DNA of 64,000 bases from positions 156,109,450-156,173,449 of the forward strand of contig OY757904.1 of the NCBI GenBank assembly GCA_963585895.1, in the 5' to 3' direction. This DNA is from Sepioteuthis lessoniana (Eukaryota > Mollusca > Cephalopoda > Myopsida > Loliginidae). A model generated the notes under the pieces. The model had not been told where the DNA came from. It saw nothing but the letters and a program-made list of their open reading frames with translations, and made no database searches. The position numbers were made by a program, and so were the translations under genes. Positions within the stretch are counted from its first letter, which is position 1, and each line of letters begins with the position of its first letter. Positions 43,628 through 54,699 of this stretch are shown in pieces.

Positions 43628-43735
43628 CAGGAACTAACCTACTACAGTTTCGCCTAAGCGGCTCATCAGGGTACTCACTAGGTACTCTGATGAGCCGCTT
43701 TGGCGAAACTGTAGTAGGTTCGTTCCTGACTCACG
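43628..43735. ncRNA. inverted pair of hammerhead-ribozyme-like cores
   Basis: The two arms (43628-43674 and 43683-43730) are near-perfect reverse complements. Plus strand: CTGATGA 43687-43693, stem II GCC/GGC (43694-43696, 43702-43704) with loop gcttt, GAAA 43705-43708, one-pair stem III C109-G114 around tgta, then TA, and stem I of about three pairs between 43684-43686 and 43717-43719. Minus strand: CTGATGA 43669-43663, stem II GCC/GGC, GAAA 43651-43648. These are all the invariant core positions of a type I hammerhead. An (AT)n tract follows at 43749. Cleavage activity is not shown; the folding was done by eye. Confidence 0.55.
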
Positions 43736-43748
43736 AAATAATTTTGTT

Positions 43749-43875
43749 AATATATATATATATATATATATATGAATTTTGGACACGTTAATTAAGTATG
43801 TTTCCACTATCTTCAGATGGTCATTTGGTAAAAGTATCCAGTTTAGCGCCTTTATAGCGTGACGTTTATACACAG

Positions 43876-43921
<46 letters not shown>
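43749..43921. repeat. (AT)n, CTGAAGA-type relic, (CA)n(TA)n
   Basis: (AT)n at 43749-43774. The minus-strand motif ctgaagatagtggaaacata lies at about 43802-43821. A (CA)n(TA)n compound array fills 43873-43921. Confidence 0.8.
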
Positions 43922-44139
43922 CATATAATGTATTAATATCTGATTGTATATTCAAGTATCTATGCCGAAATAGAACATGATATTTTGCCGTGTTAATCTG
44001 TATATAATTTTCACATTTTTTTGATAATCCCTTTTTCTTCAATTTCTTAATTTGCAACTCTTAACTATTTAATACAATGTATTTAGGTTGTCACTATAAC
44101 GATTAAACTCAAGTCCCACTTTGCCTTCATATGAATATA

Positions 44140-44632
44140 CTATTTGCTTTTCTTCGGAAGTCAGACCTGACCGATAAAATGAAACGCAGTTTCTTCCAAG
44201 CAGCGTTCGTGTCGATACTGCTATATGGATGCACTCCTTGGACGCTAACGAAACGGTTGGAGAAAAAGCTAGACGGCAATTACACAAGAATACTGCGAGC
44301 AATATTGAACAAGTCCTGGAGGTAACACCCCACAAAGCACCAACTATACGGCCACCTACCACCCATCACGAAAACTATCCAAGTTAGACAAACCAGACAT
44401 GTAGGACACTGCTGGAGAAGCAGGGACGAGCTCATAAGTGATGTACTCCTATGTACCCCCACATATGACCGTGCAAAAGCAGGACGACCAGCTCGAACAT
44501 ACATGCAGCAGCTCTGTGAGGATACAGGATGTAGCCCTGAAGACCTGCTAGAGGTGATAAACGATAGGGAGAAGTGGCGAGAGAGGGTCTGGGATATCCG
44601 TACTGGCGGCACTACATGATGATGATGATGAT
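44140..44632 (+). mobile_element. LINE-D C-terminal end with (ATG)n tail, little decayed
   Basis: The frame reads SDLTDKMKRSFFQAAFVSIL, then LLYGCTPWTLTKRLEKKLDG, then NYTRILRAILNKSWR, a stop (tcctggaggtaa), then HQLYGHLPPITKTIQV, GRPARTYMQQLCEDTGC and SPEDLLEVINDREKWRERV, ending in tgatgatgatgatga. Only a few inactivating changes are present. It shares distinctive variants with the copy at 51.3 kb, so both belong to a recent subfamily. The 5' truncation falls near 44140. Confidence 0.9.
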
Positions 44633-44925
44633 TTGCTTTACAAACTAAGCTAAGTTAGCTCTTCTTATTGCAGAAACCCAAATCAAAAATTAACCCACCC
44701 CTTTACCCTACCTATCAATCTATTGGCGCCCTGTTTGTTTTTATGGTTTTTTACATAACTTTCCCTTCATTAATTATTCAGTTATGGATTGAATCTAAAT
44801 TTTATAAAAGTATTTACAATATGAAACAATTTCATTTGTTTTTGTTGTGTTTGTTTTTAATTCGGTGACTGCCATTTTGGTCTCTCCTTTTTTTATTTAT
44901 AAAATCCAGGCATTAACTTTTACAG

Positions 44926-44926
44926 C

Positions 44927-44971
<45 letters not shown>
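44926..44971 (+). repeat. compound (AT)n(GT)n array
   Basis: (AT)n directly followed by (GT)n. Confidence 0.95.
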
Positions 44972-45182
44972 AAATGAAATAAAATTATCCTATAATCGAC
45001 CAGATCATTAGGGTGACATGTTGGGATCTTATCAGGGTAATGAAGGTTATTTAGAACAATCTTTTTGGTCTCTAAGTAACACGTAACAGGTTGTACTGTA
45101 TTACATGACACCGGCAGCAAAAAGTAATCTTGACTTGACCTCATGTAGAGGTCGAATAAAAAAGGTTTCCCAAAGACAGTAG

Positions 45183-45262
45183 TGCAAAATAAATATAATA
45201 CACTCGCATACACACACATACACACACACAGACATACACATACACTTATGTGTAAAGGTCTC

Positions 45263-45308
<46 letters not shown>

Positions 45309-45582
45309 ATGCAAACACATACATACACATACACATATGTGTAAACGTCTCTCTCTCTATCCCTCTCTCTCTCTCTCTCACTCATGCAAACACATACATA
45401 CACATACACATATGTGTAAAGGTCTCTCTCTCTCTCCCTCTCTCTCTCTCTCTCACTCATGCAAACACATACATACACATACACATATGTGTAAAGGTCT
45501 CTCTCTCTATCCCTCTCTCTCTCTCTCTCTCTCTCTCATGCAAACACATACATACACATACACATATGTGTAAAGGTCTCTT

Positions 45583-45616
<34 letters not shown>

Positions 45617-45662
45617 ACTCACGCAAACACATACATACACACACACATACACATAAACACGC
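45183..45662 (+). repeat. composite minisatellite, about 75-89 bp units with (CT)n
   Basis: Units of catgcaaacacatacataca plus an acacatatgtgtaaaggt segment and a (CT)n run recur; atgtgtaaa falls at about 45248, 45337, 45412, 45487 and 45565. Length varies in the (CT)n part. The 127- to 179-codon open frames here are translations of the repeat. Confidence 0.95.
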
Positions 45663-45894
45663 TCTATTTTTTAAATAAGTTTCTTTATCAAAAATTGAGA
45701 TATTTTGTGGCTGTAAACTGATTCATTTTCAGGATCTTAAGTCACAGTGTGTCAGGTTGATAGCTCTGGAGATACTTACACAGATTCTTTGTTCTACACT
45801 AATAAAACCTAAAGATACCAGACTACTTAGTGAGAAGTACATTATTAACATATAAATTTCAGTCGTAGAAGAAACTCTCCCTGATCGCTGCACT

Positions 45895-46000
45895 ATAGTT
45901 TTTTTTTCTCTCTCTCTCTCTCTGACGAGAATAGCAACTAGAAAAGGAAGAGAAGAAGAGAAAGAGAGAGAGGGAGAAAGAGAGAGATGGGGAGGAGGGG
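45895..46000. repeat. (CT)n and purine-rich (GA)n tracts
   Basis: A short (CT)n at 45906-45923 is followed by a GA-rich tract at 45945-46000. Confidence 0.85.
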
Positions 46001-46208
46001 ACTCAAGCAGAGATCCGATAGCAACGGGAAAATCAGGAAAAATTAACTGCCACCAATTGAAAACAGAGGTGTTCAAACATCACACCACTACAAACAGCAT
46101 AAATTTCTGCTAACGTCACGATTTGTTTAGGCGAGACAAAATTTTCCCATGAATAAGTACAAGAAACGACTGCAAGTTGTTAAAATGTAGTTACACAAAC
46201 ACACATGA

Positions 46209-46210
<2 letters not shown>

Positions 46211-46260
<50 letters not shown>

Positions 46261-46300
46261 CATATTAGTACTTGTATATATATATATATATATATAACTT
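46211..46300. repeat. two (AT)n arrays
   Basis: About 48 bp and 20 bp of (AT)n separated by a short spacer. Confidence 0.95.
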
Positions 46301-46418
46301 TATATTGTTACGTATACATGTATAAAGTTATATACGTATGTAGATATGAAATAGATATTTATACATCTAATGCGCTCATTTGTATATATCTGTGTATGTA
46401 TGAGCTAGAGCATATATA

Positions 46419-46443
46419 GATGTGTGTGTGTGTGTGTGTGTGT
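46419..46443 (+). repeat. (GT)n array
   Basis: (GT)n following an AT-rich lead-in. Confidence 0.9.
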
Positions 46444-46539
46444 CGTTGAGAGTATTTGAAAGTAAAATACGTTTTTATATAAACACGCACGCACGCATAT
46501 ATATATAAATATATATAATTACATTTGAAAAATAAAAAT

Positions 46540-46585
46540 TCGCAAGTTTCGCTATTTGGATGGCTTCTTCAGAAATAACTTTTAT
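46540..46585 (-). repeat. CTGAAGA-type motif
   Basis: The minus strand reads tctgaagaagccatccaaat followed by agcgaaacttgcg: CTGAAGA, a short GC/GC stem and GAAAC, next to (AT)n sequence. Confidence 0.35.
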
Positions 46586-46743
46586 TTCGGTTAAGTTTTA
46601 CATCTTATTGTTTAGTTTCATATTTTTTAGCTCTTTCACAGCTAATTTTAAATAAATCCAGTCAACAGTCCTGCTAAGATCAACCAAGATACTTGGAAAA
46701 GTCTTGTAGATCTTGTAGCTTTACAGCTTAGACCAGCATCTGT

Positions 46744-47163
46744 TTGGCTTGGAGATGCCACATATTAGATGATTCCTTTGTAACTGGATGTAAAATAAAA
46801 TCTAAAGTCCGAAATTATCTTGAAAATGGCCGGTCTATGCAAAAAAGACTCTCGATATCTAGTTGCAGTAGTCACAGCTTTATTCACTCACAATTGAATC
46901 AGAAACTTGGAAGAAAGAAAGAGCATCAAATGGAGGTACATTTGAGCAAATGTTTACAATGGCCCCGTCAGTTTTGGTTTGACTCTTAGGGCGAAACAAC
47001 AGTGCCTTTTAATGAAGATTTTGTTTTTTTGTCGTGTGAGAATCGTCCTAAGGTTCATCAATCAAATCCTCTAACTAATTTCACTGAAAAATCCTCAAGT
47101 ATGTTCCTCTAGGCCCTTTGTCTGAGAAATGAACCAAGTCACCTCATCATTTCCAGATGACTT
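46744..47163 (+). pseudogene. possible decayed coding stretch, unknown family
   Basis: One frame stays open over about 140 codons apart from two TAG stops (near 46987 and 47110), which is unusual here, and its composition is balanced (for example SSHSFIHSQLNQKLGRKKEH). I do not recognise it. It begins with TTG, not ATG, and has no visible splice sites, so it could be a relic of a transposon or host gene, or chance. Confidence 0.2.
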
Positions 47164-47299
47164 CTTTAAGATAGAGGGCGCCAGGCCATATCGTTACAAT
47201 ATGAGATTTTCTGTCACGCCAGTGAAAAAGCAACAGTTAGATCTGGTGTGAAAAACTCGCAATTAGTAATATAATAACCGTTATAATAATCTGACAGTA

Positions 47300-47490
47300 G
47301 TACCAATTATAATTGGAACCCTCGGAAAAATCCCGAAGAACTTAAAAAAAGAGACTAAGGAAATTAAAACTAGGAAGAATCGAAACCGTTCAGATTCATG
47401 CGCATTTGAGATCACATAGAATCCGATAGAGCTGAGAAGACTTGCTATCACTCAGATTTTAATAAAAAAATCACCAGTAAGGGCTGAGAT
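47300..47490 (+). mobile_element. LINE-R C-terminal fragment, plus strand
   Basis: gtaccaattataattggaac then cctcggaaaaatcccgaaga and gaatcgaaaccgttcagatt follow the IPIVIGALG-to-3'-end order of LINE-R in the plus orientation, diverged. Confidence 0.6.
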
Positions 47491-47920
47491 CGAAAAATAA
47501 AACACAAAAAGTAAAGTAATGATTGATTGATAAAAACGTTTTTAAATATACTCAAAGAGGAAAAATACAAAAGAACATACTGTATATAAACATTAATTCA
47601 TCTTATAAACGTAACACTGAGCAATTATTAAAAACGTTTCTCAACAGTTCATTAATTCTATAGTTAGTTCGATCCACAATGGGTGACCTTCAACTGTAGC
47701 CTTGTGCCAATCTAAGTTTAGCTACACTAGCTTTACAAGTAAGTGTAATATATAATAAGTTTAAAGTATAATTCAAGTGTATGAATTTTTGTACACTTGC
47801 AAGGATATGTAAACAAATTTTAACAAAAACAAATACAAAATGTCTAGACAGATAAATACTTGCCTTCTTCCCTCTCTTTCTTTCTTCTCTTTCTATTAGT
47901 CAATCTCTTACTCATTATGA
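47491..47920. other. unassigned non-coding stretch
   Basis: AT-rich, with no recognised motif. Confidence 0.4.
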
Positions 47921-47976
47921 CACACACACACACGCACACACGGAAAGACATGCACACATACACACACATACACAAC

Positions 47977-48010
<34 letters not shown>

Positions 48011-48119
48011 AAGAGAGAGAGAGATGTGCACACACATGCACAAGTGCACAAACACAAACGCACAGACATACAAGCACTAACATATAGACAGCTAGAGAGA
48101 TAGAAAGAGAGAGAGAGAA

Positions 48120-48152
<33 letters not shown>

Positions 48153-48453
48153 TGTGCACACACATGCACAAGTGCACAAACACAAACGCACAGACATACA
48201 AGCACTAACATATAGACAGCTAGAGAGATAGAAAGAGAGAGAGACAGAGAGAGAGAGACAGAGACATGTGCACACACATGCACAAGTGCACAAACACAAG
48301 CGCACAGACATACAAGCACTATCATATAGACAGCTAGAGAGATAGAAAGAGAGAGAGAGAGAGAGAGAGAGATGTGCACACACATGCACAAGTGCACAAA
48401 CACAAACGCACAGACATACAAGCACTAACATATAGACAGCTAGAGAGATAGAA

Positions 48454-48486
<33 letters not shown>

Positions 48487-48500
48487 AAGAGAGAGAGAGA
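47921..48500. repeat. composite (CA)/(GA) minisatellite, four units of about 106-128 bp
   Basis: gatgtgcacacacatgcaca starts units at about 48023, 48151, 48265 and 48371. Each continues with acaagcactaacatatagac, then gctagagagatagaaagaga and a variable (GA)n. The 289-codon minus-strand frame, the longest in the window, is a translation of this repeat and not a protein gene. Confidence 0.95.
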
Positions 48501-48934
48501 GAAAGTGAAATAAATACATGTGTATGCGTATATACACATGCATATATATATACAAGAATACACACGCGCACACACATACATACGTACACACACATACACA
48601 CACACGAGTGTGCACACACAGAGATATATAATTCGATTCAAATCCAGAAAAAAAAAATGACAGAAGCAGCACAAATTGGCAGAGACTAACGTAATCACCG
48701 TTCGCATTGCCATTTACATCTGAGGTAGATTATCGATCCTTTCTATGTAACAGGCGGTTGTGCAACAGGAAATATCGATCCTTCCTTCCCTTCACCCTTA
48801 CCCCCAGTTGTCTATCTTCAACTCACAGCGACCCTAAGTATTCGGGTCACTATACCAGTGGTGCAGCTTGAATCAGTCGACTGTGGCACTCAATTTCACA
48901 ATTACGAAAGGAGAGATTAAAAGAGTGATACCGT
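48501..48934. other. unassigned, CA-rich at first
   Basis: A CA-rich lead-out (48530-48620), then sequence with no recognised motif. Confidence 0.4.
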
Positions 48935-49005
48935 GTGTGTGTCTGTGTGTCTGTGTGAGTGAGTGTGTGTGTGTGTGTGTGTGTGTGTTGGTGTGTGTGT
49001 TTGTG
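48935..49005 (+). repeat. (GT)n array, imperfect
   Basis: (GT)n with C and A interruptions. Confidence 0.9.
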
Positions 49006-49588
49006 GAGAAGGCATTCATTTGAATAATGTTTTAAAAAAAACCCAGTGTCAAGGCTACAGCTGAGAGGTTGTTGGCAGGTGCGTGAAAGTACAGCAGTTT
49101 AAATTTGAATAGAAAGCTGCAATTGCTTTTCCCGCCTTTTTCTTTCTTTCTTTTGCTGCTCGTAGATTAAAACGGTAATATGGCGGTGGAGTAGTTTTCG
49201 CGTGCAGACAGACAACTGGTTATAAAGTTTTAACTTATGCACATGCATATATTTAACTGCTTTCGGTGGAGCTCACCTGGCGTTCACACTGTGTGGGTGA
49301 TGATCGCACGGTCCGAAGGGGCCTTTCAACCAGGATTGACCTGCTTTTTAGGACTAAGTTTATCGCATGGCGTTTGAGGTGCCCTAAAAGGGGAATGCTA
49401 AGAAAACTAAGAGGTTTTGTGACGGCCACCCATGTGTATTGATTCGTGGGTGGCTCCTCATATTAAAATGACTTTGCGTCAAGCCTGGCCTCATGAGAGG
49501 TCGGAAAAATTCATACATGCATAGAAATATTGCCATTTTGTATATCAGTTTAAGATACATTATTTTCTGCATATAAAATTGTATATTC

Positions 49589-49590
<2 letters not shown>
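49006..49590. other. unassigned; possible decayed SINE-A tail near 49470
   Basis: Contains a GC-richer patch (49260-49510) whose end (ttaaaatgactttgcgtcaa, gcctggcctcatgagagg) resembles a diverged SINE-A tail. Nothing else is recognised. Confidence 0.3.

Positions 49591-49660
<70 letters not shown>
49590..49660 (+). repeat. compound (AT)n(GT)n array
   Basis: A short (AT)n followed directly by about 57 bp of (GT)n. Confidence 0.95.
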
Positions 49661-49662
<2 letters not shown>

Positions 49663-49809
49663 ATCTGTATGTTGAAGTGAATGTGATAGCATGTGTTGAT
49701 GAGTGTATCTTTAGGTATATTCAGAATTTTGAAGCAGACAAAAAAGAATGAGTTGGTGGTAATGATAGAGAGGATACCAAAAAAGAAAAGGTGATGGAAG
49801 AATTATTTC

Positions 49810-49920
49810 AAGAGAGAGAGTGAGAGAGAGAAAGTGAGAGAGAGAAAGTGACTACGAAAGACAGACAAGGGAGAAGAATTGTTAAGAGAGGACGAGAGAG
49901 AGAGAGAGAATGTGAAAATG
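49810..49920. repeat. (GA)n-rich tract
   Basis: GA repeats interrupted by GTGA, in two blocks. Confidence 0.85.
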
Positions 49921-50169
49921 ACGAAGAGAGAAGAAAGAAACAAGTTTATTCTGAAAATATTGTTAAAGATCAATCGGCGTGTGTATATGAAGACTGAATA
50001 TTGAATGAAGTTGAAAGAATCACCCCCCCAAAAAAAAATAGGATCTTGAAAATAAATAAAAAATAATTTGGAAAACAATTTGGAAAACACCTGTGAAAAT
50101 GATTCACTTCATTTTAAAATATGTTGCAGCTGCTTGGCGCTTGTAAAGAAAAAATCTAACCTATTCGCC

Positions 50170-50235
50170 TATCATTTGCGTTTATCGTAACGTCTCGACC
50201 TTTAACAAGCCTTCATCAGGAGTCTTTGACATTTG
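50170..50235 (-). repeat. hammerhead-like family member, decayed
   Basis: The minus strand has CTGATGA (50219-50213), an extra A, a GGC...GTC stem-like segment and GAGAC in place of GAAAC. The changed GAAA should inactivate a hammerhead. Confidence 0.4.
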
Positions 50236-50795
50236 GTAAATTTCTAAGAATGTTGAACAAAAACCTTCACATGATCATCAGAGATATATTGGTCACTTCT
50301 TTTTTTTTACTTGTCAGTTTTATTATCCTGTCGAGATTTCGTCCCTTATTTCTTTAATTGTCGATCTCTTTTTCAAAGAAAATAAGTACAATATAACGCA
50401 CCTCCTAGATTTTAAGCATGTGAACTTCAAGGTAAAATTTTCAGCTCAGCTATTCTCGCGAATATTCTGATCTTCCCCAAAACCGAACTTCGAACCCTGA
50501 GTTTTGGCGGTTTTTAAAGCAAAGCTGAACTGACTCTCCACTGAATGTGCACTTGAATTTTTCAAAAAATCTTAACATATAGACAGCAAACAAACAGCAT
50601 ATGAATATCATTTTAAAATATTACAATGCCTGATTAAATTAAGAAATCATTGTTGCCAGAAATGTGGAATCAAAGAAGTGAATTAAAAAATATCTGGTTT
50701 CTAATTGGTTATTTAAATCAAGCAATGCTCAGTTTGGATAACAGCTTTTCAAAATATTATTTAATGAAAAAGTTCAAGAAATTGGATGTGTACAT
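50236..50795. other. unassigned non-coding stretch
   Basis: AT-rich, with no recognised motif. Confidence 0.4.
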
Positions 50796-50799
50796 AGCG

Positions 50800-51040
50800 T
50801 TACGGTTTTTGTCGTAAGAAATGGAATGGTCGATCTGAGTAGCGATTCTCTATTTGGTTGTTTGCTTTTCGCTTTACGCTAGTGCCATGGAAAACCCTTC
50901 AGCAGTGGGTAAATAGTGGGTTATTTAGCTTTACTTAGGCAACCAATATTGAAGAAGGAAATCTCTAAATTCAAATCACCTTTACTCTTCTTCAAAGTTG
51001 TCTTCGTGTCACATCCCACTCGTGGTGGAGAATTTGAGTA
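50800..51040 (+). repeat. SINE-A, diverged
   Basis: A decayed head (gcgttacggtttttgtcgta), then ttgaagaaggaaatctctaa, then gtcttcgtgtcacatcccac at the tail. Confidence 0.65.
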
Positions 51041-51221
51041 AATATATAATTCAAGAAATTGTAAATATGATTTAACCTTTGGAACTCTAAGCACGGAAAA
51101 CCACTGTACTACATCTCGACCCCTGTCTGAAAAATAGCTGAAAATGTAAAATCCTTGAATTTTTTATTTACGGCAATAGCGATATAGAAATAAGGATTCG
51201 CCGGTCGAAAACCAGGCCACC

Positions 51222-51300
51222 TGGTTAGTTGGTTGGTTGGTTGGTTGGTGAATCAGTCCTTTTCCGGTCATTTAACGCCGAATTAAATTTCAAACAATTC
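51222..51300 (-). repeat. SINE-B 3' end with (GGTT)n
   Basis: (GGTT)n followed by cggtcatttaacgccgaatt, a decayed complement of the SINE-B end. Confidence 0.5.
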
Positions 51301-51324
51301 AGTTTAGTATAAGTATAGTTTTTA

Positions 51325-51625
51325 GGCACCAACTATACGGCCACCTGCCTCCCATCACGAAAATTATCCAAGTTAGACGAACCAGACATGCACGACACTG
51401 CTGGAGAAGCAGGGATAAGCTCATAAGTGATGTACTCCTATGGACCCCCACATATGGCCGAGCAAAAGCAGGACGACCAGCTCGAACATAGATACAGCAC
51501 CTAGGATACAGGATGTAGCCCTGAAGACCTGCCTGAGGTGATGAACGATAGGGAGAAGTGGCGAGAGAGGGTCAGGGATATCCGTGCTAGCGGCATGACA
51601 TGATCATGATGATGATATTTTTTTT
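51325..51625 (+). mobile_element. LINE-D 3' end, strongly 5'-truncated, young
   Basis: From gcaccaactatacggccacc through tgctggagaagcagggataa and aggacgaccagctcgaacat to ggcatgacatgatcatgatg. By eye it is over 90 percent identical to the copy at 44.3 kb and shares its caccaactatac variant. Confidence 0.9.
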
Positions 51626-51711
51626 TATTTACAACTGCATATATGTGAAAAGAATTCAGTTAAATGTTAAAAAAGTTCTATTTAAAACAATCCAGTTTAG
51701 TATAAGTACAC

Positions 51712-51912
51712 AATTTAGTTCTATTTGACCCATAGATTGGACCCAATCAGGTGGTACCACTCCGGGCCAGCGCAGACCTGAGACCTAGGGTAACGAAGGG
51801 GTACTCTGCATTCCCAAAAGCTCCAGCATTCCACGAACTTCACCATCAGATTGTTTAGTGTTATACCTAGGACACTCGTCATCTTACCCCTGTACAAATA
51901 TTGACCTCTTGA
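51712..51912 (+). repeat. P block
   Basis: ttctatttgacccatagatt, ccactccgggccagcgcaga and acctaggacactcgtcatct match the P block. The SINE-A target site lies at its right end. Confidence 0.65.
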
Positions 51913-51941
51913 GTTTTAAAGGTCTATAATAAATAAAAAGA

Positions 51942-52234
51942 GGAGGTGCCCGTGGTGTAGTCGTTATTGTCGTAGGAAATAGACACGGCGACACGAGTTC
52001 AAATCCTGGACGAGACTGATCGCATTTCACATAGCACTAATACCTTTGGGAAAGGTATGAATCCAATTATTCTCCCTCCAGCTATGGGTAAATAGTAGGA
52101 CAGACTGGGTTCTTCAGCCTTGGTTAGGCAACTAGTCTAGGAGAAGGAAAACTCTGAATTCAAACCTGTTAAACTCCGCTTAAAAAATTGACCTTGTGTC
52201 ATATCCTGCCCGAGCGGAGGGGTCGGTAAATAGT
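51942..52234 (+). repeat. SINE-A, full length with 16-bp target duplication
   Basis: Flanked by ataataaataaaaaga at 51926-51941 and 52235-52250, an exact repeat. Head and tail are intact, and it is close in sequence to the copy at 37.7 kb. Recently inserted. Confidence 0.97.
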
Positions 52235-52250
52235 ATAATAAATAAAAAGA

Positions 52251-52599
52251 AATCGCATCAGTCATAATATTACATCGATATTTGATTTCATACTAAAGTA
52301 ATTTCTTTTTAATCCTTAGGAAATTTTAAAAATCTACGCCACAACTTGTAATTATTTTCTTTTTACTATTACTTCTGCTACAGATTAAAAAATGTCAAAC
52401 TCGGATTTTATTTCCATCCGAAGATCAGAGATAAAAGGAGATGTTCAAGCCTGTTAAATGTTCATAAGACTTAAAAGAAATGGCCGCACCTGTCATCACT
52501 GTGACGCTAAAAACTATTTTAGTAGATTTATGTCGATAATCCGTAAAGTAGAGACTCAAGATTTGATTCAGATAATGACGTCATATTTTACTGAATGAC
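52251..52599. other. unassigned; CRE palindrome at 52576
   Basis: Contains a perfect TGACGTCA (52576-52583). Otherwise nothing is recognised. Confidence 0.35.
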
Positions 52600-53200
52600 T
52601 AGCAACTCAAAATAAAGAAATAAACGTAAAACTTTTAGGAGTGAACGAAGATCAAGAAGGGTTCGATCTACGCCAGCTACACTCCGGATCATGAGTGATA
52701 AGGGTGTCGGAGACAGGCAGTCACGGTCGCAACGGCTACAGCTGAAGACTTGATCATGTCCTAATGGCATAGTGATTCGGTTCCTCTTCCTGTGCCTTTT
52801 GTTCGTAAGGGTAGCCCAGCAGGTGTTTTTAAAGAAGGTAACCTGGTTAATAGCGAGATGCCAGGCGTCAGAGTTCTCAAATGGTCGTTGGTCGATGTGA
52901 CAGGCACCAAAGGATCTTTTTCAGCAATGTTTAAATCGTTTCTCTGGTGCCTCTCTGTCGTAATGGCCAGCGCTCAGCGCTCGCTCCACAATATAATCTT
53001 GGGCAAGTGATGATTCCTTATCCTGGTGGCATGTCCAGCCGATCGTAGAAGGGATCACGACGCAGGTGATCGGGGCCTTTTCAAAGACTTCAATTTTGGA
53101 GTCACTCGAGTGGATATTAAGGATGATACGGTAGCAGTACTGGTGGAACCGTTCGAGGAGTCGTAGGTGGTGCCGATAAATGACTCACTAGCCATATTTC
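52600..53200 (-). mobile_element. LINE-Z C-terminal fragment with zinc-knuckle
   Basis: Minus-strand frames encode LLRSAGHATRIRNHHLPKII, ERALSAGHYDREAPEKRFKH and SFGACHIDQRPFENSDAWHL, then near the end FSCSRCDRDCLSP. This is the order (LRWxGHVxRM, HRLPK, RGAPKKRFKD, terminal CxxC finger) seen at the C-terminus of a widespread group of animal LINEs. Frameshifts separate the pieces. It is the only copy of this type in the window. Confidence 0.7.
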
Positions 53201-53379
53201 TGATTAGAGTAAGGCAATTCGAATCACATACTTTAATATTGGTAATGATTGTAAAAATGATATTAATTAAAATTATTCTGATGATGACGAAACTGCGAGC
53301 GATTTTTCCTGTTTGATATTTATCATCTGGTCTTTATTATTTCACTCTTTAGGCTCTCTTACGGGATTCTGAGGGAGTG

Positions 53380-54070
53380 AAAGTCACCTCGACTCTCGTT
53401 TTTATTATTATCCTTTTACTCCTTGGGGTTTTTTCACACTAGCATTTGCTGGTGGGCTTTCCCTGAAGTCTGAGTGACCGCAAGTATACTCAGGTGTCCA
53501 GGACTATGATGAGTATTCAGCCTGATCTCAACAATGCCATAGTTTTGATGGTCTCGATTTGTCCTCCGATTTTCAACTCTTCCAGCTCAGTTCTTAGGCT
53601 TTGGAGACCGTTTCAAACGCATCAATTACAATTCGTATCACAGTCAACCTCATGTTTCACTATTTTTTCGTACTTTGCCAAGTCTATTTTTTCGTTGTCT
53701 TTTATTTGCATTTTGTGGTCCGTCGAGACGACAAAATTTCTCTTGTTGCTGCTGTCGATTCGCATAAGGTTTGGTCGTCTGGCTGAGATTAGGTGATTCG
53801 TTTGTATCTCAAAATCCCTGAGAATCTTAAGCGTCTCATTTTCTAGGACAGATTATGGTTTATGCATATATCATTTGGTAGTATGATCACAAGTCTCTTG
53901 CACAGTTCCCACTGGATCACCTTTCCCATCCAGTTGGGACTAGTCTTGTACTCCTTTTTCGCTAATTTGCTGCATTTCCTTACTATGTGATTAATCAATT
54001 TATTTATTTCCTCGGATAGTGTACACTTTCTATTCTGTCGTGAATAATTGATTTTCTTTTTAACACAATT
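53380..54070 (-). mobile_element. LINE-R C-terminal fragment 1 of 3
   Basis: Sense on minus: YKTSPNWMGKVIQWEL, then ISARRPNLMRIDSSNKRN (RPDL-type motif), then the degraded IGALG region, then a 3' end with a (TAA)-type tail at left. Stops present. Confidence 0.75.
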
Positions 54071-54079
54071 CCTGCTTAT

Positions 54080-54697
54080 GGTATTGTTTTATTGTTACTA
54101 TTATGATTATTACTACATGAGAGATTTTTGCTGTAGCGTTAGCTGATGGTCTTTCTCTGGAGTTTGAGTGACATCAAATGTCCTCAACTCTCCAGGACAC
54201 TCTTCATTATTCTAGGCAACCTTAACAATGCAGTAGGCTGGATGGCCTCTTCTTGTCCTGATTTCTAAGTCTTCCAGTGTCTTTGCCCAGTCTTTCGGAA
54301 TTGTTCCGAGCGTGCCAGTTACAATGGGTATCACCGTCACCTTCCTGTTCCATAGCTTTTTTTTAGTTCTCTGGCAAGGTCTAAGTACTTATCTCCCTTT
54401 TCACTTTCTTTTTTCTTTCACGCTGTGGTTCGCCGGGATGGCAAAATCCACTATCCACCAGATTCTATTTCTTTATTTTATCCATCAATTTTATTTATTT
54501 ATTTATTCATTTATTTATTTTTGTTGACTATCACTAGGTCTGGTAGTCACGCCGGAATAAGGTGATCTGTTTTGTTTGTATCTCAAAATTTTCCAGGACA
54601 GTTATGGTCAAATATAAATTTCTTGCACTATTCCCAGTAGATCACCTTCTCCCTCCTGTCGTGTTTTGTCTTATACTTTTTGCGGTAATATGCTGCT
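54080..54697 (-). mobile_element. LINE-R C-terminal fragment 2 of 3
   Basis: Same organisation and orientation as its neighbours: a tail with attatgattattactac at left, the ctggcaaggtctaagtactt and ggtctggtagtcacgccgga regions at right. Confidence 0.75.
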
Positions 54698-54699
54698 TA

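Noticed and set aside
45101..45721. 127- to 179-codon open frames on both strands
   Set aside because: Translations of the composite (CT)n minisatellite.
47844..48713. 289-codon minus-strand open frame
   Set aside because: It is a translation of (GA)n/(CA)n minisatellite units with Ser/Leu and Cys/Val runs; no protein family and no start context.
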